Origin: a virus
Length of the DNA stretch: 64,000 nucleotides
Virus record (IMG/VR): IMGVR_UViG_3300047496_000262
Coordinates: 1-64,000 of that record
Reading direction: 5' to 3' (one strand)
The number at the start of each line of letters is the position of its first letter. Position 1 is the first letter of the stretch. The position numbers and the translations under genes were made by a program. Positions 23,426-31,594 of the stretch are shown in pieces. The notes beneath the pieces are model-generated. The model did no database searches. It had not been told where the DNA came from and saw only the letters and a program-made list of their open reading frames with translations.

Positions 23426-25393
23426 ATGCCCGCCCGTGGTGCCACGCTGGGCGAGCGGCGACTGGCCGCCAAGCGGCGGCAGGAGATCGAAGCCTATCTG
23501 CTGGACCATCCGGAGGAACGCGCCAAGCTGGATGCGGTGCAGGCAAGGCGCGCCGCGCTGTTACTGGCAAGGGATGAGCGCCGCAAGATCGCCCGCGACG
23601 CCAAGGTGGCCGCCCGCGAGGCCGCCAAGGCGCTGAAACCGGTCAGGCCCAAGCCGGAACCAAAACCCAAGCGCACCAAGAAAACCGCACCCGACCCGGA
23701 TGCGCCGAAGCGCGGCCCCAAGCCCGACCCGAACTCTAAGGCCGGCATCGCCCGGCGCGAGGCGGAGGAACGCAAGGCGCTCAGGGCGGCCACGCGGAAG
23801 ATCGAACGCGCCCAGATCCGCCGCGAGAAAGCCGCCGCCCATGCGCGCCTGATGCGCCAGAAGGCCCGCGACCAACAGGCGGCGGAGGAAGCAGCGGCCG
23901 AACGCCTGAAAGCGGAAGCGCTGGCCGAGGAGGCCCGGATCCGCGAGGAGCGCGGGCTTGAGGAAGAATCGCCCCGCCAGCCCATCGCCGATAACGAGGG
24001 GGATCTCGACCCCAAATTCACGCCCGTGCGCGACGGCAAGAAGCTGCCCCTGCCGCCCGATGTCTGGACGCCCAATCCCGGGCAGAAAAAGGCGATCAAG
24101 CTGCTGACCGGCCGGCAGCGCCACACGCTGATCTATGGCGGGGCCCGGTCGGGCAAGACCACGCTGTTGCTGATCGCCATCGTGACACGGTGCCTGCTGG
24201 CGGCCGGATCCCGGCATGTGATCGTGCGCTCGACCTTTTCCGAGGTGAAGCGATCAGTGTGGGTGGATACGTTCTATAAGGTCATGCGGACCAAGTTCAA
24301 AGGCGTGACCTTCCGCGAGAACAAGCAGGACCAGTTTGTCGAGTTCGCCAATAAATCCACCATCTGGTTCATCGGCCTGGACAAGAAGGAGCGCGCGGAA
24401 AAGATCCTGGGCATGGAGTTCTGCACCATTTTCTGCAACGAGTGTTCGCAGATCGCATATCCATCGGTGATGCTGGCGCTGACCCGGTTGGCGCAGGTGT
24501 GCTTTAAGGCCAATGGCGAGGTTCTGCCCCAGCGGGCCTATTACGATCTGAACCCGGCCGGCACGCAGCACTGGACCTATCTGATGTTCGTCTTGAAGAT
24601 GGACCCGCTGGACAAGCGCCGGGTGCTGGATGAGCCGGACGATTATCAGTACACCACGATCAACCCCAGCCAGAACGTGGCGAACCTGGATCCGAAATTC
24701 CTGCAATCGCTGGAACGGATGCCGCCGCGGTATCGCGCCCGGTTCTTTGAGGGCACCTACCAGAAGGAAATCGACGGCCAGCTATGGACCATCGAGGCGC
24801 TGGCAAAGGCGCGCTGCCAGCCCGAGGACGTGCCGCCCGGCTATAAGCGCATCGTGGTCGCGGTCGATCCCTCCGGTGCCGATGGCAGCGAGGAGAAGCG
24901 GTCGGATGCGATCGGCATCGTGGTGGCCGGCCTGGGCTATGACGATATCGCCTATGTGCTGGAGGATGCGACGATGACCGGCGGCCCGGCGGATTGGAGC
25001 CGGGTGGTGATCCGGCTTTACGATCGATGGAACGCCGACCGGATTGTGGCGGAATCGAATTTCGGCGGCGAGTTGGTGCGCTATACCATCAAGACCCGGG
25101 ACCGGCTGGCGAATGTGCATCTGGTGCGGGCCAGCAAGGGCAAGGTGGTGCGGGCCGAACCGGTTTCGACGCTCTACTTCGCCCCGCTGGAGAATGTGCG
25201 CCATGTGGGCGAGTTTCCGGAACTGGAGGAGGAGTTGCTGAACTTCTCCACCGCGGGCTATCAGGGCAGCCGCAGCCCGAACCGGGCGGATGCGCTGGTC
25301 TGGGCCTTGTCGGATCTGATGGTGCAGGGCCGGCCCCATTGGGCCACCGAGCGCCCGCCGCAGCCCCGGTCGATCCCGATCTTTGCCCGGTGA
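23426..25393 (+). CDS. terL: Terminase large subunit
   Basis: 655 aa packaging motor. Residues 1-200 are an unusually long Lys/Arg/Ala/Glu-rich, likely coiled-coil or disordered extension (KPVRPKPEPKPKRTKK). The ATPase follows with Walker A YGGARSGKTTLL near residue 237 and Walker B CTIFCNECSQ near 335. The RNase H-like nuclease has IVVAVDPSGADG near 475 and the late acidic NRADALVWALSDL. Ordinary large terminases are 450-550 aa, so the basic N-terminal extension is the odd feature; it could bind DNA or the portal. Confidence 0.95.
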   Translation: MPARGATLGERRLAAKRRQEIEAYLLDHPEERAKLDAVQARRAALLLARDERRKIARDAKVAAREAAKALKPVRPKPEPKPKRTKKTAPDPDAPKRGPKPDPNSKAGIARREAEERKALRAATRKIERAQIRREKAAAHARLMRQKARDQQAAEEAAAERLKAEALAEEARIREERGLEEESPRQPIADNEGDLDPKFTPVRDGKKLPLPPDVWTPNPGQKKAIKLLTGRQRHTLIYGGARSGKTTLLLIAIVTRCLLAAGSRHVIVRSTFSEVKRSVWVDTFYKVMRTKFKGVTFRENKQDQFVEFANKSTIWFIGLDKKERAEKILGMEFCTIFCNECSQIAYPSVMLALTRLAQVCFKANGEVLPQRAYYDLNPAGTQHWTYLMFVLKMDPLDKRRVLDEPDDYQYTTINPSQNVANLDPKFLQSLERMPPRYRARFFEGTYQKEIDGQLWTIEALAKARCQPEDVPPGYKRIVVAVDPSGADGSEEKRSDAIGIVVAGLGYDDIAYVLEDATMTGGPADWSRVVIRLYDRWNADRIVAESNFGGELVRYTIKTRDRLANVHLVRASKGKVVRAEPVSTLYFAPLENVRHVGEFPELEEELLNFSTAGYQGSRSPNRADALVWALSDLMVQGRPHWATERPPQPRSIPIFAR

Positions 25394-25423
25394 CATGGAC
25401 AGTTGAAACCGAAGGAGACAGTG

Positions 25424-25735
25424 ATGCGCCGGTTTATGATTATGTACGACGTGCCGGATGATTATCCGGAGATGAAAGGCATCCAGACGCTGGCGACCGA
25501 ATTGTACGAGCGGGACTGGATGCCGATACACCAGGATTCGGGTGAAATGGCAATCATGTTTGGCACAAAGGACATAAGATTTAGATGGTCTATGACCCAA
25601 CTCTCAACTGATTCATTCCCTCCAGAGTATCTCGCAGGCTTGATGAATAAGAATCTGGATCTCACTCAAGAGGCTGCCGAGCAGAACCGGTTATTGGGTA
25701 TAGATGCCGCGCCGGACTTCCCCAGCAAAGCCTGA
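25424..25735 (+). CDS. Hypothetical protein, 103 aa
   Basis: MRRFMIMYDVPDDYPEMKGI, AAGGAG before ATG 25424. Lower G+C in the middle (for example the stretch 25570-25680) than its neighbours, suggesting separate origin. N-terminal MIMYDVPDDYP resembles small Cas2-like or ferredoxin-like folds only superficially. No firm family. Confidence 0.72.
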   Translation: MRRFMIMYDVPDDYPEMKGIQTLATELYERDWMPIHQDSGEMAIMFGTKDIRFRWSMTQLSTDSFPPEYLAGLMNKNLDLTQEAAEQNRLLGIDAAPDFPSKA

Positions 25736-26009
25736 TCCCATCCTTTTGCGCTTGGCCCAGGTGCAGAAGGACGCAAATGGCTATTTCCAGCGGGCGATGC
25801 GGCGCGAGAATGCCCCGACCGAGCGCATCGGCTGGGAGATGCGCGAGTTCCGCAAGGCGCTGATCGACCGGCAACCTCTGGTGCAATTGAGGATTCTGGA
25901 GAAGTACCGATCCCGGATGCGCGAGTGGTATTTCGCGCCCGAACGCCGCTTTGCCGGCATGGCGCGGGGCGAGCCAGCGGAAGATCCGGCCGCGGCATCG
26001 AAACGCTGA
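25704..26009 (+). CDS. Hypothetical basic protein, 101 aa
   Basis: MPRRTSPAKPDPILLRLAQV. Overlaps the previous gene by 32 bases. Helical and Arg-rich (RMREWYFAPERRFAGMARG). Last plus-strand gene before the convergent repeat region. Ribosome site weak, so the exact start is uncertain. Function unknown. Confidence 0.65.
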   Translation: MPRRTSPAKPDPILLRLAQVQKDANGYFQRAMRRENAPTERIGWEMREFRKALIDRQPLVQLRILEKYRSRMREWYFAPERRFAGMARGEPAEDPAAASKR

Positions 26010-26029
26010 TACCGCGGCCGGAAGGTGCT

Positions 26030-26390
26030 TGAGAGACAGGACCTGCCGCACCGAACCCGGCCCGACCCCGCCGCGCCCCACCTTGACTGCATGACCAGGA
26101 CGCGCCGCGACGTAACGAGCCTTGACCCACCACGACCGCCCTGACTCGCCTTAACCGGCCAAGCACACCTCGCCTCGACCGCCAGACCGTGACGCGACAG
26201 ACAAGGCCTAGACCCACCTTGACTGCCGAACCCGGAACAAACACGACGGGCCCGGCCAAAACAAGCCCTGACCGCCTTGACGGTCGCACCGGAACGCGCC
26301 TCGACACGCCATACCTCAACGTGCCCCACCTTGCCTGAACCCACCTCAACACACCAAATTTGGACCGTCTAACCTTCCTTGACCGCGGCT
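26030..26390. repeat. Convergent intergenic array of degenerate CCTTGAC repeats
   Basis: About 360 bases between converging operons made of imperfect units of 10-12 nt. On the plus strand CCTTGAC or close variants recur (CACCTTGACTGC, GAGCCTTGACCC, ACCTTGACTGCC, GCCTTGACGGTC, CCTTGACCGCGG), with alternating ACC/GCC. The same kind of unit occurs at 2100-2290. Open frames in it give low-complexity proteins, so it is taken as non-coding. Confidence 0.75.
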
Positions 26391-26391
26391 C

Positions 26392-26709
26392 CTAAGCCGC
26401 CATATCCGCCTCATTATCCGGCGGATCCTGCTCCGACCCGTCGTCGTCACCGCGTTGAATCGCGCGGATTTCGGCGTCGATGCCGGTAATTTGTTGCACC
26501 AGAAGCGCGCGGTTGCATCTCAGCCGGCCCAGCAGAAGTTCGTTTAGCGCCATGATAGTACGAACGTACACCGGAACCGGCAGATCGCCGCTGACCCATC
26601 GATAAACCGTGTTCAGGGCACAACCGGCCTGGGCGCCCAGTTGCCGGCGGCTGATGCCCAGCGTCTTCAGCGCGGCATTCAGCGATTTTCCATCGGTGAT
26701 CGGGCTCAT
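26392..26709 (-). CDS. HTH DNA-binding regulator, 105 aa
   Basis: Residues 8-45, LNAALKTLGISRRQLGAQAG then CALNTVYRWVSGDLPVP, form a lambda-repressor-like helix-turn-helix. A second helical part carries LLLGRLRCNRALLVQQITGI, and the tail is acidic (GDDDGSEQDPPDNEADMAA). Likely a Cro/CI-type or transposon-Xre regulator. Coupled to the 71-aa gene. It could be the reader of one of the palindromes listed in this annotation; no evidence which. Confidence 0.85.
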   Translation of the reverse strand: MSPITDGKSLNAALKTLGISRRQLGAQAGCALNTVYRWVSGDLPVPVYVRTIMALNELLLGRLRCNRALLVQQITGIDAEIRAIQRGDDDGSEQDPPDNEADMAA

Positions 26710-26921
26710 GATGGTCCTTCCCCGGTGGCGTACCGCAACGACGTGATCGTAAAGGCCGATGGCCCGACCCTGATGCCGCCCAGCATTTCGGCCGGCACCA
26801 GCGGATTGATGCCGGCACCGGCCTTGTTGGCGACCTCGACCGCGCCCAGGAGCGTGGCGGCCAGACCGACGGTGCGGCCGTCCAGGACAACCCGGCGGAT
26901 GCGTTCTGCCCGGGCGCTCAT
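26706..26921 (-). CDS. Hypothetical protein, 71 aa
   Basis: MSARAERIRRVVLDGRTVGL. Small beta/alpha protein with Val/Ala/Gly-rich core (AATLLGAVEVANKAGAGINP). ATGA overlap with the 68-aa gene supports the start at 26921; its end overlaps the HTH gene. Function unknown. Confidence 0.7.
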   Translation of the reverse strand: MSARAERIRRVVLDGRTVGLAATLLGAVEVANKAGAGINPLVPAEMLGGIRVGPSAFTITSLRYATGEGPS

Positions 26922-27124
26922 GCCGCCTGTTCCAGGGCTTCGGCCAGGGCGTACCAGCCGGCGATATGGCGGAGGTCCATGGTGATGACCTGGGCGTCGT
27001 CCGTGGTCAGACGGCCCATCGCGTAGCGCCACGCCATGCGGAAGCGATTGGCCTTGTGGGCGACGCGCTGGCGGAGATGCCAAAGCTGATACTGCACCTC
27101 GCGGAGCGGGGGATTGTGAATCAT
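26918..27124 (-). CDS. Hypothetical helical protein, 68 aa
   Basis: MIHNPPLREVQYQLWHLRQR. Basic N-terminal helix, acidic middle (TTDDAQVITMDLRHIAGWYA). It is the first gene downstream of promoter 27195-27223, with AGGAAAGGCAACG upstream of the ATG. Sits ahead of the HTH regulator, so perhaps a co-expressed partner. No family recognised. Confidence 0.75.
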   Translation of the reverse strand: MIHNPPLREVQYQLWHLRQRVAHKANRFRMAWRYAMGRLTTDDAQVITMDLRHIAGWYALAEALEQAA

Positions 27125-27194
27125 AGCATCGTTGCCTTTCCTGTTGATTTCTCAAGGCCGCGTCGTGCGGCGATGAGGCGAGAATCGCGGATTA

Positions 27195-27223
27195 GGTCTA
27201 TCAAGGATTTCGCGCGAGCGCAA
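27195..27223 (-). promoter_or_regulatory. Sigma70-like promoter of the HTH regulator operon
   Basis: Minus strand TTGCGC (27223-27218), 17-bp spacer, TAGACC (27200-27195, weak -10). TTGCG-CTCG-CGCGA (27210-27223) overlaps the -35. Drives 27124 down to 26392, which includes the HTH gene, so autoregulation through this palindrome is possible. Confidence 0.62.
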
Positions 27224-27230
27224 GTATTTT

Positions 27231-27644
27231 CTATGACGCGCACATCTCCGCGGCACAGCCCACCTCGCTGTGGAGCGTGACCGAACGCTGCTGCCATCTT
27301 CCCTCCCGGCGGCCGGCGCGGGCGTCATCGTCGAAGCGGATGCCTTCCGGCCAGACACCGGGATTCCGGGGCGGGATCAGGTTGGGCGGGCGCACCCGTT
27401 CCGCCTTGATATCGGCGGCATAGCTGGCCCGAACCTTGGTCATGGTCTGGGCCAGGATGGCGCGGCGGATCTCCTTGCTTTTGACCAGCTTCATCCGCTG
27501 CGCGACATGGACCAGCCCGCCCATGGTGAGCACGAAGGGGTGACATTTAGCGTTGATCATCGGCAGCAGCACCGAGTTGGGCGTATCGCGATAATGTTCG
27601 GCCACCATCGCGTCGATCAGCGGTTTCAGTTGCAGCCGATCCAT
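27231..27644 (-). CDS. Hypothetical protein, 137 aa
   Basis: MDRLQLKPLIDAMVAEHYRD. Helical first 80 residues with basic patches (VHVAQRMKLVKSKEIRRAIL), then a flexible basic tail. Its start overlaps the stop of the XRE regulator by one base. The 3' end lies eight bases from the next promoter. Unknown role; basic character suggests nucleic-acid contact. Confidence 0.72.
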   Translation of the reverse strand: MDRLQLKPLIDAMVAEHYRDTPNSVLLPMINAKCHPFVLTMGGLVHVAQRMKLVKSKEIRRAILAQTMTKVRASYAADIKAERVRPPNLIPPRNPGVWPEGIRFDDDARAGRREGRWQQRSVTLHSEVGCAAEMCAS

Positions 27645-28120
27645 CAGCCGGCCCCCAGATTCGCAATGGCGCGCGAGTATTTATTCCAGGAGGCCGCGAC
27701 CGAGATCACATGGGCGGGATCACGGCCCAGGATCCGTTGGCGCAATTCCCACCGGATGATGATGTCGCGTTCCTTGCGGGATCGGATGGATTGGAAAGGC
27801 TCCATCAAAGCCCGCATGTCGGTGATGCCGGCCAACTCGGCCAAGTCATCAATATCGGTGGTGCTCTCCACCAGCGCGCGGACCCGATCAATGTCCGATA
27901 TCCGTTTCGATTTGATGAGCATCGGCACCTCCTCTGCACCGTCACTTTCCTGCCGGCGGCGCATCAGCGCCTCGACCGCCAATTGGACCGCGCGCGATAT
28001 GGTGACATGACAATTCTCGTACATGCAAACCGTTATTCTGGTGACGCCCAGGGCTTGCGCGAACAGGCGCTGGGTCAGGCCCAGATCGTGCCGGCACTGC
28101 CGAATCTCCGCCCCGGTCAT
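27644..28120 (-). CDS. XRE-family transcriptional regulator, 158 aa
   Basis: MTGAEIRQCRHDLGLTQRLF then AQALGVTRITVCMYENCHVT is a clear HTH_3 domain in residues 1-45 (the LGVTRITVxxYE recognition helix). The rest is helical (IDDLAELAGITDMRALMEPF), maybe for dimerisation. An in-frame extension to 28210 exists but would swallow two GCCAAAACGG repeats, so 28120 is preferred. Those repeats, 21 bp apart just upstream, are probable operators. Candidate repressor of lysogeny or replication control. Confidence 0.85.
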   Translation of the reverse strand: MTGAEIRQCRHDLGLTQRLFAQALGVTRITVCMYENCHVTISRAVQLAVEALMRRRQESDGAEEVPMLIKSKRISDIDRVRALVESTTDIDDLAELAGITDMRALMEPFQSIRSRKERDIIIRWELRQRILGRDPAHVISVAASWNKYSRAIANLGAG

Positions 28121-28178
28121 CGGATCCCCGGCGTCCAGATGCGGCGGTAACTCGGTCGTGCCCAGCCGCAACCGTTTA

Positions 28179-28215
28179 CGAATCGCCAAAACGGGCCTCC
28201 GAATCGCCAAAACGG
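28179..28215. promoter_or_regulatory. Paired GCCAAAACGG operator-like direct repeats
   Basis: CGAATCGCCAAAACGG occurs at 28179-28194 and again at 28200-28215. The copies are 21 bp apart, two helical turns, on the same face of the DNA, and lie 60-95 bases upstream of the XRE start. The same core is found twice at 35871-35916 and once at 35666-35676. Confidence 0.65.
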
Positions 28216-28228
28216 TGGTTGCGATCAG

Positions 28229-28537
28229 TCATGATGCGTCACGGCATAGCACCAGGGCGGGGTGATCCGGCGGGACCCCGTTGGCAATCGCCATCGAACG
28301 GAAGTCTGGATAGATCGGCACCGTTGGACTTAATAAATTGTCCTTCTGGAGTCGTTGGCGAAAGACGCCGCAATAAGAGTACGGATCACGCGGGCTGGCC
28401 GGGCAGTGGATGTCCGCGACCCCATGTTTGTCCAACAATGTGGCGATGCGGATAAACTCCTCAAGCGGAATTGTTCCGGTCGGAAAATCCATACGCCACG
28501 GGCAGTGTTGGCACGGCCAATATCCATTTCCGCTCAT
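28229..28537 (-). CDS. DUF6283-like Cys-rich protein, 102 aa
   Basis: MSGNGYWPCQHCPWRMDFPT. PCQHCPWR near the N-terminus, then IHCPAS and YCGVFRQRL, give a CxxC...C...C arrangement resembling DUF6283 proteins. The expected family includes Cys ligands but no known activity. ATGA overlap with the upstream gene fixes the start at 28537. Ends just before the operator repeats of the XRE gene. Confidence 0.68.
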   Translation of the reverse strand: MSGNGYWPCQHCPWRMDFPTGTIPLEEFIRIATLLDKHGVADIHCPASPRDPYSYCGVFRQRLQKDNLLSPTVPIYPDFRSMAIANGVPPDHPALVLCRDAS

Positions 28538-29172
28538 TGCGCTCGTTGCTCCATTTTGGCCGCCTGCTGGACCCGGACCATCTTGCGGTACCGGCCGCGG
28601 CGTTCCGAGCCCTTTTTGCCAGGCTTGTCCCAATCGTGGCCGTCCGCTTCGCAGAGAATGCGGGCGGCGGCGTCGAGCGCTTGCGATGCGGCCCGTTGGA
28701 TCTCTGCGCGTTGCTTCATCTCCGCATAGGCCGCCTCGCGGGCTTCTGCTTCCGCCTGTTGCTTGGCGGCGATCCGCGCCATGTCGCGCTTCATCCGGGC
28801 CGGCGGCTTGATCTGGAAACCCGCCATGATGGCGACGGCCAATTCCCGCCAGGACCGATAGGATGTCTGGTCCGGCGACGATGTATAGCGCGGTTCGCGG
28901 GTGAAGCCTTGGCCCAGATCGGTCCGCCATTCGTAATCGGTCTCTTCCGCGCGGTCCCAAATGTCGGACACGCGCCACGGGTTTGATGCCGGGTTAGGAT
29001 GATTGCTGATGCGGAGCGACACCGGCACCGCGTCGCCCTCGGTGCGATCATGTTCCGAGCGGTAGATATAGAGATAGGCCGATCGGCTTCGACGCGATCG
29101 GTTCATCTCCACATAGAGCCCAGCGCCGCGGAAAGCGGCGCTGAACCAAGCGACGGGCGCCAGATCGGTCAT
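28534..29172 (-). CDS. Hypothetical protein with coiled-coil, 212 aa
   Basis: MTDLAPVAWFSAAFRGAGLY. Residues 1-115 are beta-rich (LYVEMNRSRRSRSAYLYIYR). Residues 125-180 are a long Ala/Glu/Arg helix (ARIAAKQQAEAEAREAAYAE) likely to form a coiled coil. The C-terminus is very basic (KKGSERRGRYRKMVR). Coupled to the 98-aa gene. A nucleic-acid-binding accessory protein is possible. Confidence 0.72.
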   Translation of the reverse strand: MTDLAPVAWFSAAFRGAGLYVEMNRSRRSRSAYLYIYRSEHDRTEGDAVPVSLRISNHPNPASNPWRVSDIWDRAEETDYEWRTDLGQGFTREPRYTSSPDQTSYRSWRELAVAIMAGFQIKPPARMKRDMARIAAKQQAEAEAREAAYAEMKQRAEIQRAASQALDAAARILCEADGHDWDKPGKKGSERRGRYRKMVRVQQAAKMEQRAQ

Positions 29173-29465
29173 GCGACGCTCCGCCGCTTGGCCTTGCGCT
29201 GCACGTACATCCATTCCGGTTGCCAGCATGCCGCCTCATAGCGTGTCGAGCCCTTGCGCATCCGGATTGAGGCGAAATTCATGGGCCCGAACATATCGCA
29301 GGCCGTGACCTTGACCCAGTTCAGCGCCTCTTCCCGTGTGGCGAAGCGCTGGCCGGTGATCTGGTCGGTTTCCAGATCTAAGATCTTGCCCGCCCAATCG
29401 TCGTCAACCGTCTCGAAGACGGCGACACTGGCGACATGCGCGCGGCCTTGGATGGTTCTGACCAT
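29169..29465 (-). CDS. Hypothetical protein, 98 aa
   Basis: MVRTIQGRAHVASVAVFETV. Alternating strands and helices (TREEALNWVKVTACDMFGPM), basic end (VQRKAKRRSVA). Start ATG 29465 after GGTAGGGGGCGGATC. ATGA overlap downstream. Unknown function. Confidence 0.7.
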   Translation of the reverse strand: MVRTIQGRAHVASVAVFETVDDDWAGKILDLETDQITGQRFATREEALNWVKVTACDMFGPMNFASIRMRKGSTRYEAACWQPEWMYVQRKAKRRSVA

Positions 29466-29475
29466 GATCCGCCCC

Positions 29476-29691
29476 CTACCAATCGAACGCGGTGCAGATC
29501 GGGCCGCAGCCCGATGCACGGCAGTTGTGCAGGCGGATCCATCGGGTCCGCTCGACCTCGGCGGCTTTCCGCATACTGCCGGACCATTGGACGGGCTGGG
29601 CGCCGGCCAGCAATTCATCGCAGCGCGGGCATTGGCCCGGCGGCGCCTTGCGGCCGAATACCGGCCCGCCGCATGTGTGTTTCGTGGTCAT
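29476..29691 (-). CDS. Small zinc-ribbon-like protein, 71 aa
   Basis: MTTKHTCGGPVFGRKAPPGQ then CPRCDELLAG supplies Cys ligands, and the tail NCRASGCGPICTAFDW adds more. The pattern HTCGGPVFGR...CPRCxELLAGAxPV recurs in small phage proteins. GGAAAGGAAACAGAACC before the start. Likely zinc binding; function not established. Confidence 0.78.
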   Translation of the reverse strand: MTTKHTCGGPVFGRKAPPGQCPRCDELLAGAQPVQWSGSMRKAAEVERTRWIRLHNCRASGCGPICTAFDW

Positions 29692-29714
29692 GGTTCTGTT
29701 TCCTTTCCGGTTCA

Positions 29715-30008
29715 TCAGACTTCAAAACTTACGGTGGCGAGAAAGCCGCTGGTATCCACGAGAACGCCCGAGGGGATTCTATCCAGCCGCACGGCATCGC
29801 TGGTGCCGAACACATCTCTCCTGATCCGGGTCAGCATATTTTGGAACAGGTCCGAATTTGCAAAACTTCCATATCGAGGGTGCCGGCGAAACGCGCTCAT
29901 ATCGCAATGAGAGCGCTTTAATTCCGGCACCCTGATGCACCGATACGCTAGGGAGTCGTCGTGATTAAACACGTCTATGACCTTGGATTTGAACGATATC
30001 CGTGCCAT
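29715..30008 (-). CDS. Hypothetical protein, 97 aa
   Basis: MARISFKSKVIDVFNHDDSL. First gene behind promoter 30062-30090, with AAAGGAAACGGTA before ATG 30008. Lower G+C and AT-rich codons compared with its neighbours. Middle carries RSHCDMSAFRRHPRYGSFAN. No recognised family. Confidence 0.75.
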   Translation of the reverse strand: MARISFKSKVIDVFNHDDSLAYRCIRVPELKRSHCDMSAFRRHPRYGSFANSDLFQNMLTRIRRDVFGTSDAVRLDRIPSGVLVDTSGFLATVSFEV

Positions 30009-30061
30009 TACCGTTTCCTTTCCTGTTCATGGCGCTGGCCGCTATGGCATCAGCGCTGATC

Positions 30062-30090
30062 GAGTGTCGCGCAAACGCGAGATTGCGTCA
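30062..30090 (-). promoter_or_regulatory. Sigma70-like promoter with central palindrome
   Basis: Minus strand TTGACG (30090-30085), 17-bp spacer, GACACT (30067-30062). The spacer contains TCGCG-TTTG-CGCGA (30066-30079), the most symmetric copy of the shared element, here between -35 and -10. Confidence 0.68.
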
Positions 30091-30195
30091 ATCGCTGATC
30101 GCCGCGTAGGCGCGAATTTCTGCCCCATCGACGGATCCGGTAGAAGATGAATGCGTCGGCTTAGGCGGCCGGCGCATCCATCCGCTATCGGGGTG

Positions 30196-30438
30196 CTACA
30201 AGCCCACCATCAGCAGGATTTCGCCCGCCCCGAAGACACTATCCTGGCGGCAGGTCTCGCACCGGTAGCGGCAGGCATCGGGCTCGACCCCATCGTCCGA
30301 GACCTCGCCGCAATTCAGGCAAAGCCCGTAGCCATCAATATAGGCATCCTCCAGGTCCTGCGGGCGCTCGCGGGCGATCTTCTCCGCCATCTGCCATTCC
30401 GCCTTGCTCGGCTTTTCGTCCAGCGGATGCACGCTCAT
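30196..30438 (-). CDS. Small two-Cys-pair protein, 80 aa
   Basis: MSVHPLDEKPSKAEWQMAEK. LCLNCGEVSDDGVEPDAC and RYRCETCRQDS form two CxxC-type knuckles, like DksA/TraR-type zinc fingers in spacing. The DksA family signature is not complete, so only a zinc-binding call is made. The start overlaps the stop of a 38-aa membrane protein. Confidence 0.72.
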   Translation of the reverse strand: MSVHPLDEKPSKAEWQMAEKIARERPQDLEDAYIDGYGLCLNCGEVSDDGVEPDACRYRCETCRQDSVFGAGEILLMVGL

Positions 30439-30551
30439 GGCGACACCAGCCAGTAGAGGAGGAGCCAAGTACCGGTGATGACGAACCCGGCCAGGATGGA
30501 ATCCCAGGTGACCGAGCCGGTGAAGGCATGGGGATCCGGATAGTCGCTCAT
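30435..30551 (-). CDS. Small membrane protein, 38 aa
   Basis: MSDYPDPHAFTGSVTWDSIL followed by AGFVITGTWLLLYWLVSP: one hydrophobic helix in residues 17-36. ATGA overlaps with both neighbours. Single-span phage miniproteins of this size are candidates for host-envelope or lysis control; nothing more can be said. Confidence 0.65.
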   Translation of the reverse strand: MSDYPDPHAFTGSVTWDSILAGFVITGTWLLLYWLVSP

Positions 30552-30691
30552 GATACGGCCCTTTCGATCAGATAGGTTTCGATGAGGAAGCGGCTTTGAT
30601 GGTCCATCACGATGTAGCGACGGTGTTTGTGCTCCACCGGATCCGACGGCTTGCCGTTATAGGGATCCTGCACCTTCATCGGCTTTACCAT
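30548..30691 (-). CDS. Short hypothetical protein, 47 aa
   Basis: MVKPMKVQDPYNGKPSDPVE then HKHRRYIVMDHQSRFLIETY. AGAAAGATC upstream of ATG 30691. The Pro/basic N-terminus and beta-like tail suggest a genuine small protein. Coupled to the 38-aa membrane gene. Confidence 0.6.
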   Translation of the reverse strand: MVKPMKVQDPYNGKPSDPVEHKHRRYIVMDHQSRFLIETYLIERAVS

Positions 30692-30736
30692 GATCTTTCT
30701 CCGTTCTTTCTCTGATAACCCTGCCCATCGCAGGCT

Positions 30737-30766
30737 ATTGGAGCGGTCGTTGCTGGCCGCTCCAAT
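30737..30766 (-). terminator. Strong hairpin after the 95-aa gene
   Basis: Ten-base perfect arms ATTGGAGCGG / CCGCTCCAAT (30737-30746 and 30757-30766), ten-base loop. It lies 13 bases past the stop of 30780-31067 on the minus strand. No T-run follows, so termination would be partial or factor-aided; it may instead be an RNA-processing or stability element. Confidence 0.5.
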
Positions 30767-30779
30767 CGACTAGGATGGT

Positions 30780-31067
30780 TCAATCCTTGGGTTGGATTGC
30801 ATCAAGATAGATCCGTTCGGCGGAAATCATGGCGTCACGGGCGCTCTCGTGCTTAATCATGTACTCGTCACGACCGAATCGGCGGGAAGTACGGGTTGCT
30901 TCGTTCCACTGGCTTACTTGCGCGTTCCATTTGGTTCCGCGTTTGGCCTTGAGGTGGCCTCTGGAAAATTGTTCCGGGTTTACGGAGAGCGTCACGCCGT
31001 CCGGCATCTGTGCCCGGAAACTTGCTCCGCAGCACGTCCAATAGAACTTCGGGGTTGGGGTCGTCAT
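30780..31067 (-). CDS. Hypothetical protein, 95 aa
   Basis: MTTPTPKFYWTCCGASFRAQ. WTCC at the N-terminus and an acidic/basic helical C-terminus (ESARDAMISAERIYLDAIQP). GGAGAGAGTA before ATG 31067. No known family. Confidence 0.72.
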   Translation of the reverse strand: MTTPTPKFYWTCCGASFRAQMPDGVTLSVNPEQFSRGHLKAKRGTKWNAQVSQWNEATRTSRRFGRDEYMIKHESARDAMISAERIYLDAIQPKD

Positions 31068-31096
31068 TACTCTCTCCTTCCATGTTGCTGCCGCGC

Positions 31097-31594
31097 TTAG
31101 GCGGCGATGCCGATCTGGATTTCCATGGCCGCCGGATCAGCGGCCATCAGGATGCGGTCTTCGATATCCGCCAGATCGTCGTCGAGGATCCAGGCGGCGA
31201 TCAGCGCATCGTGCAGCGAATGCTTGGTGACCGCTTCCGGCCCCTGATAGGCCACCGCCTGATAGTGCGAGCGTACCTTGTGATTCGGGAAACGCTCGGT
31301 GGTGAGCCCATGACGGGCTTTACGCCGCTGCTCCAGATAGTGCCGCACCATGCGGCCGCGGAACTCGTCCCGTTCCGCTTCGTTCAGAACGCTGGCGAAG
31401 TACATCGCATCGCCCAGCGCGGCGAAGGCGACGATGGCACCGGTTTTCCCGCAGTAATACGGGGTGTCGAAGCTAGGCCCGCAGAAGCGCTTGGCCGATA
31501 GGTTGGGCACCTTGCACAGTACCGCGAAGACGCCCTTGGTGCCGGGCTCCACCGGCGTCGGCACCGGGTTCGTCCAGCTATGGGTCTGGGTCAT
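31097..31594 (-). CDS. Hypothetical protein, 165 aa
   Basis: MTQTHSWTNPVPTPVEPGTK. Alpha/beta with a helical centre (FAALGDAMYFASVLNEAERD) and the basic EQRRKARHGLTTERFPNHK, ending in an acidic helix (DDDLADIEDRILMAA). Start overlaps the 208-aa gene's stop (ATGA). No motif recognised. Confidence 0.75.
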   Translation of the reverse strand: MTQTHSWTNPVPTPVEPGTKGVFAVLCKVPNLSAKRFCGPSFDTPYYCGKTGAIVAFAALGDAMYFASVLNEAERDEFRGRMVRHYLEQRRKARHGLTTERFPNHKVRSHYQAVAYQGPEAVTKHSLHDALIAAWILDDDLADIEDRILMAADPAAMEIQIGIAA

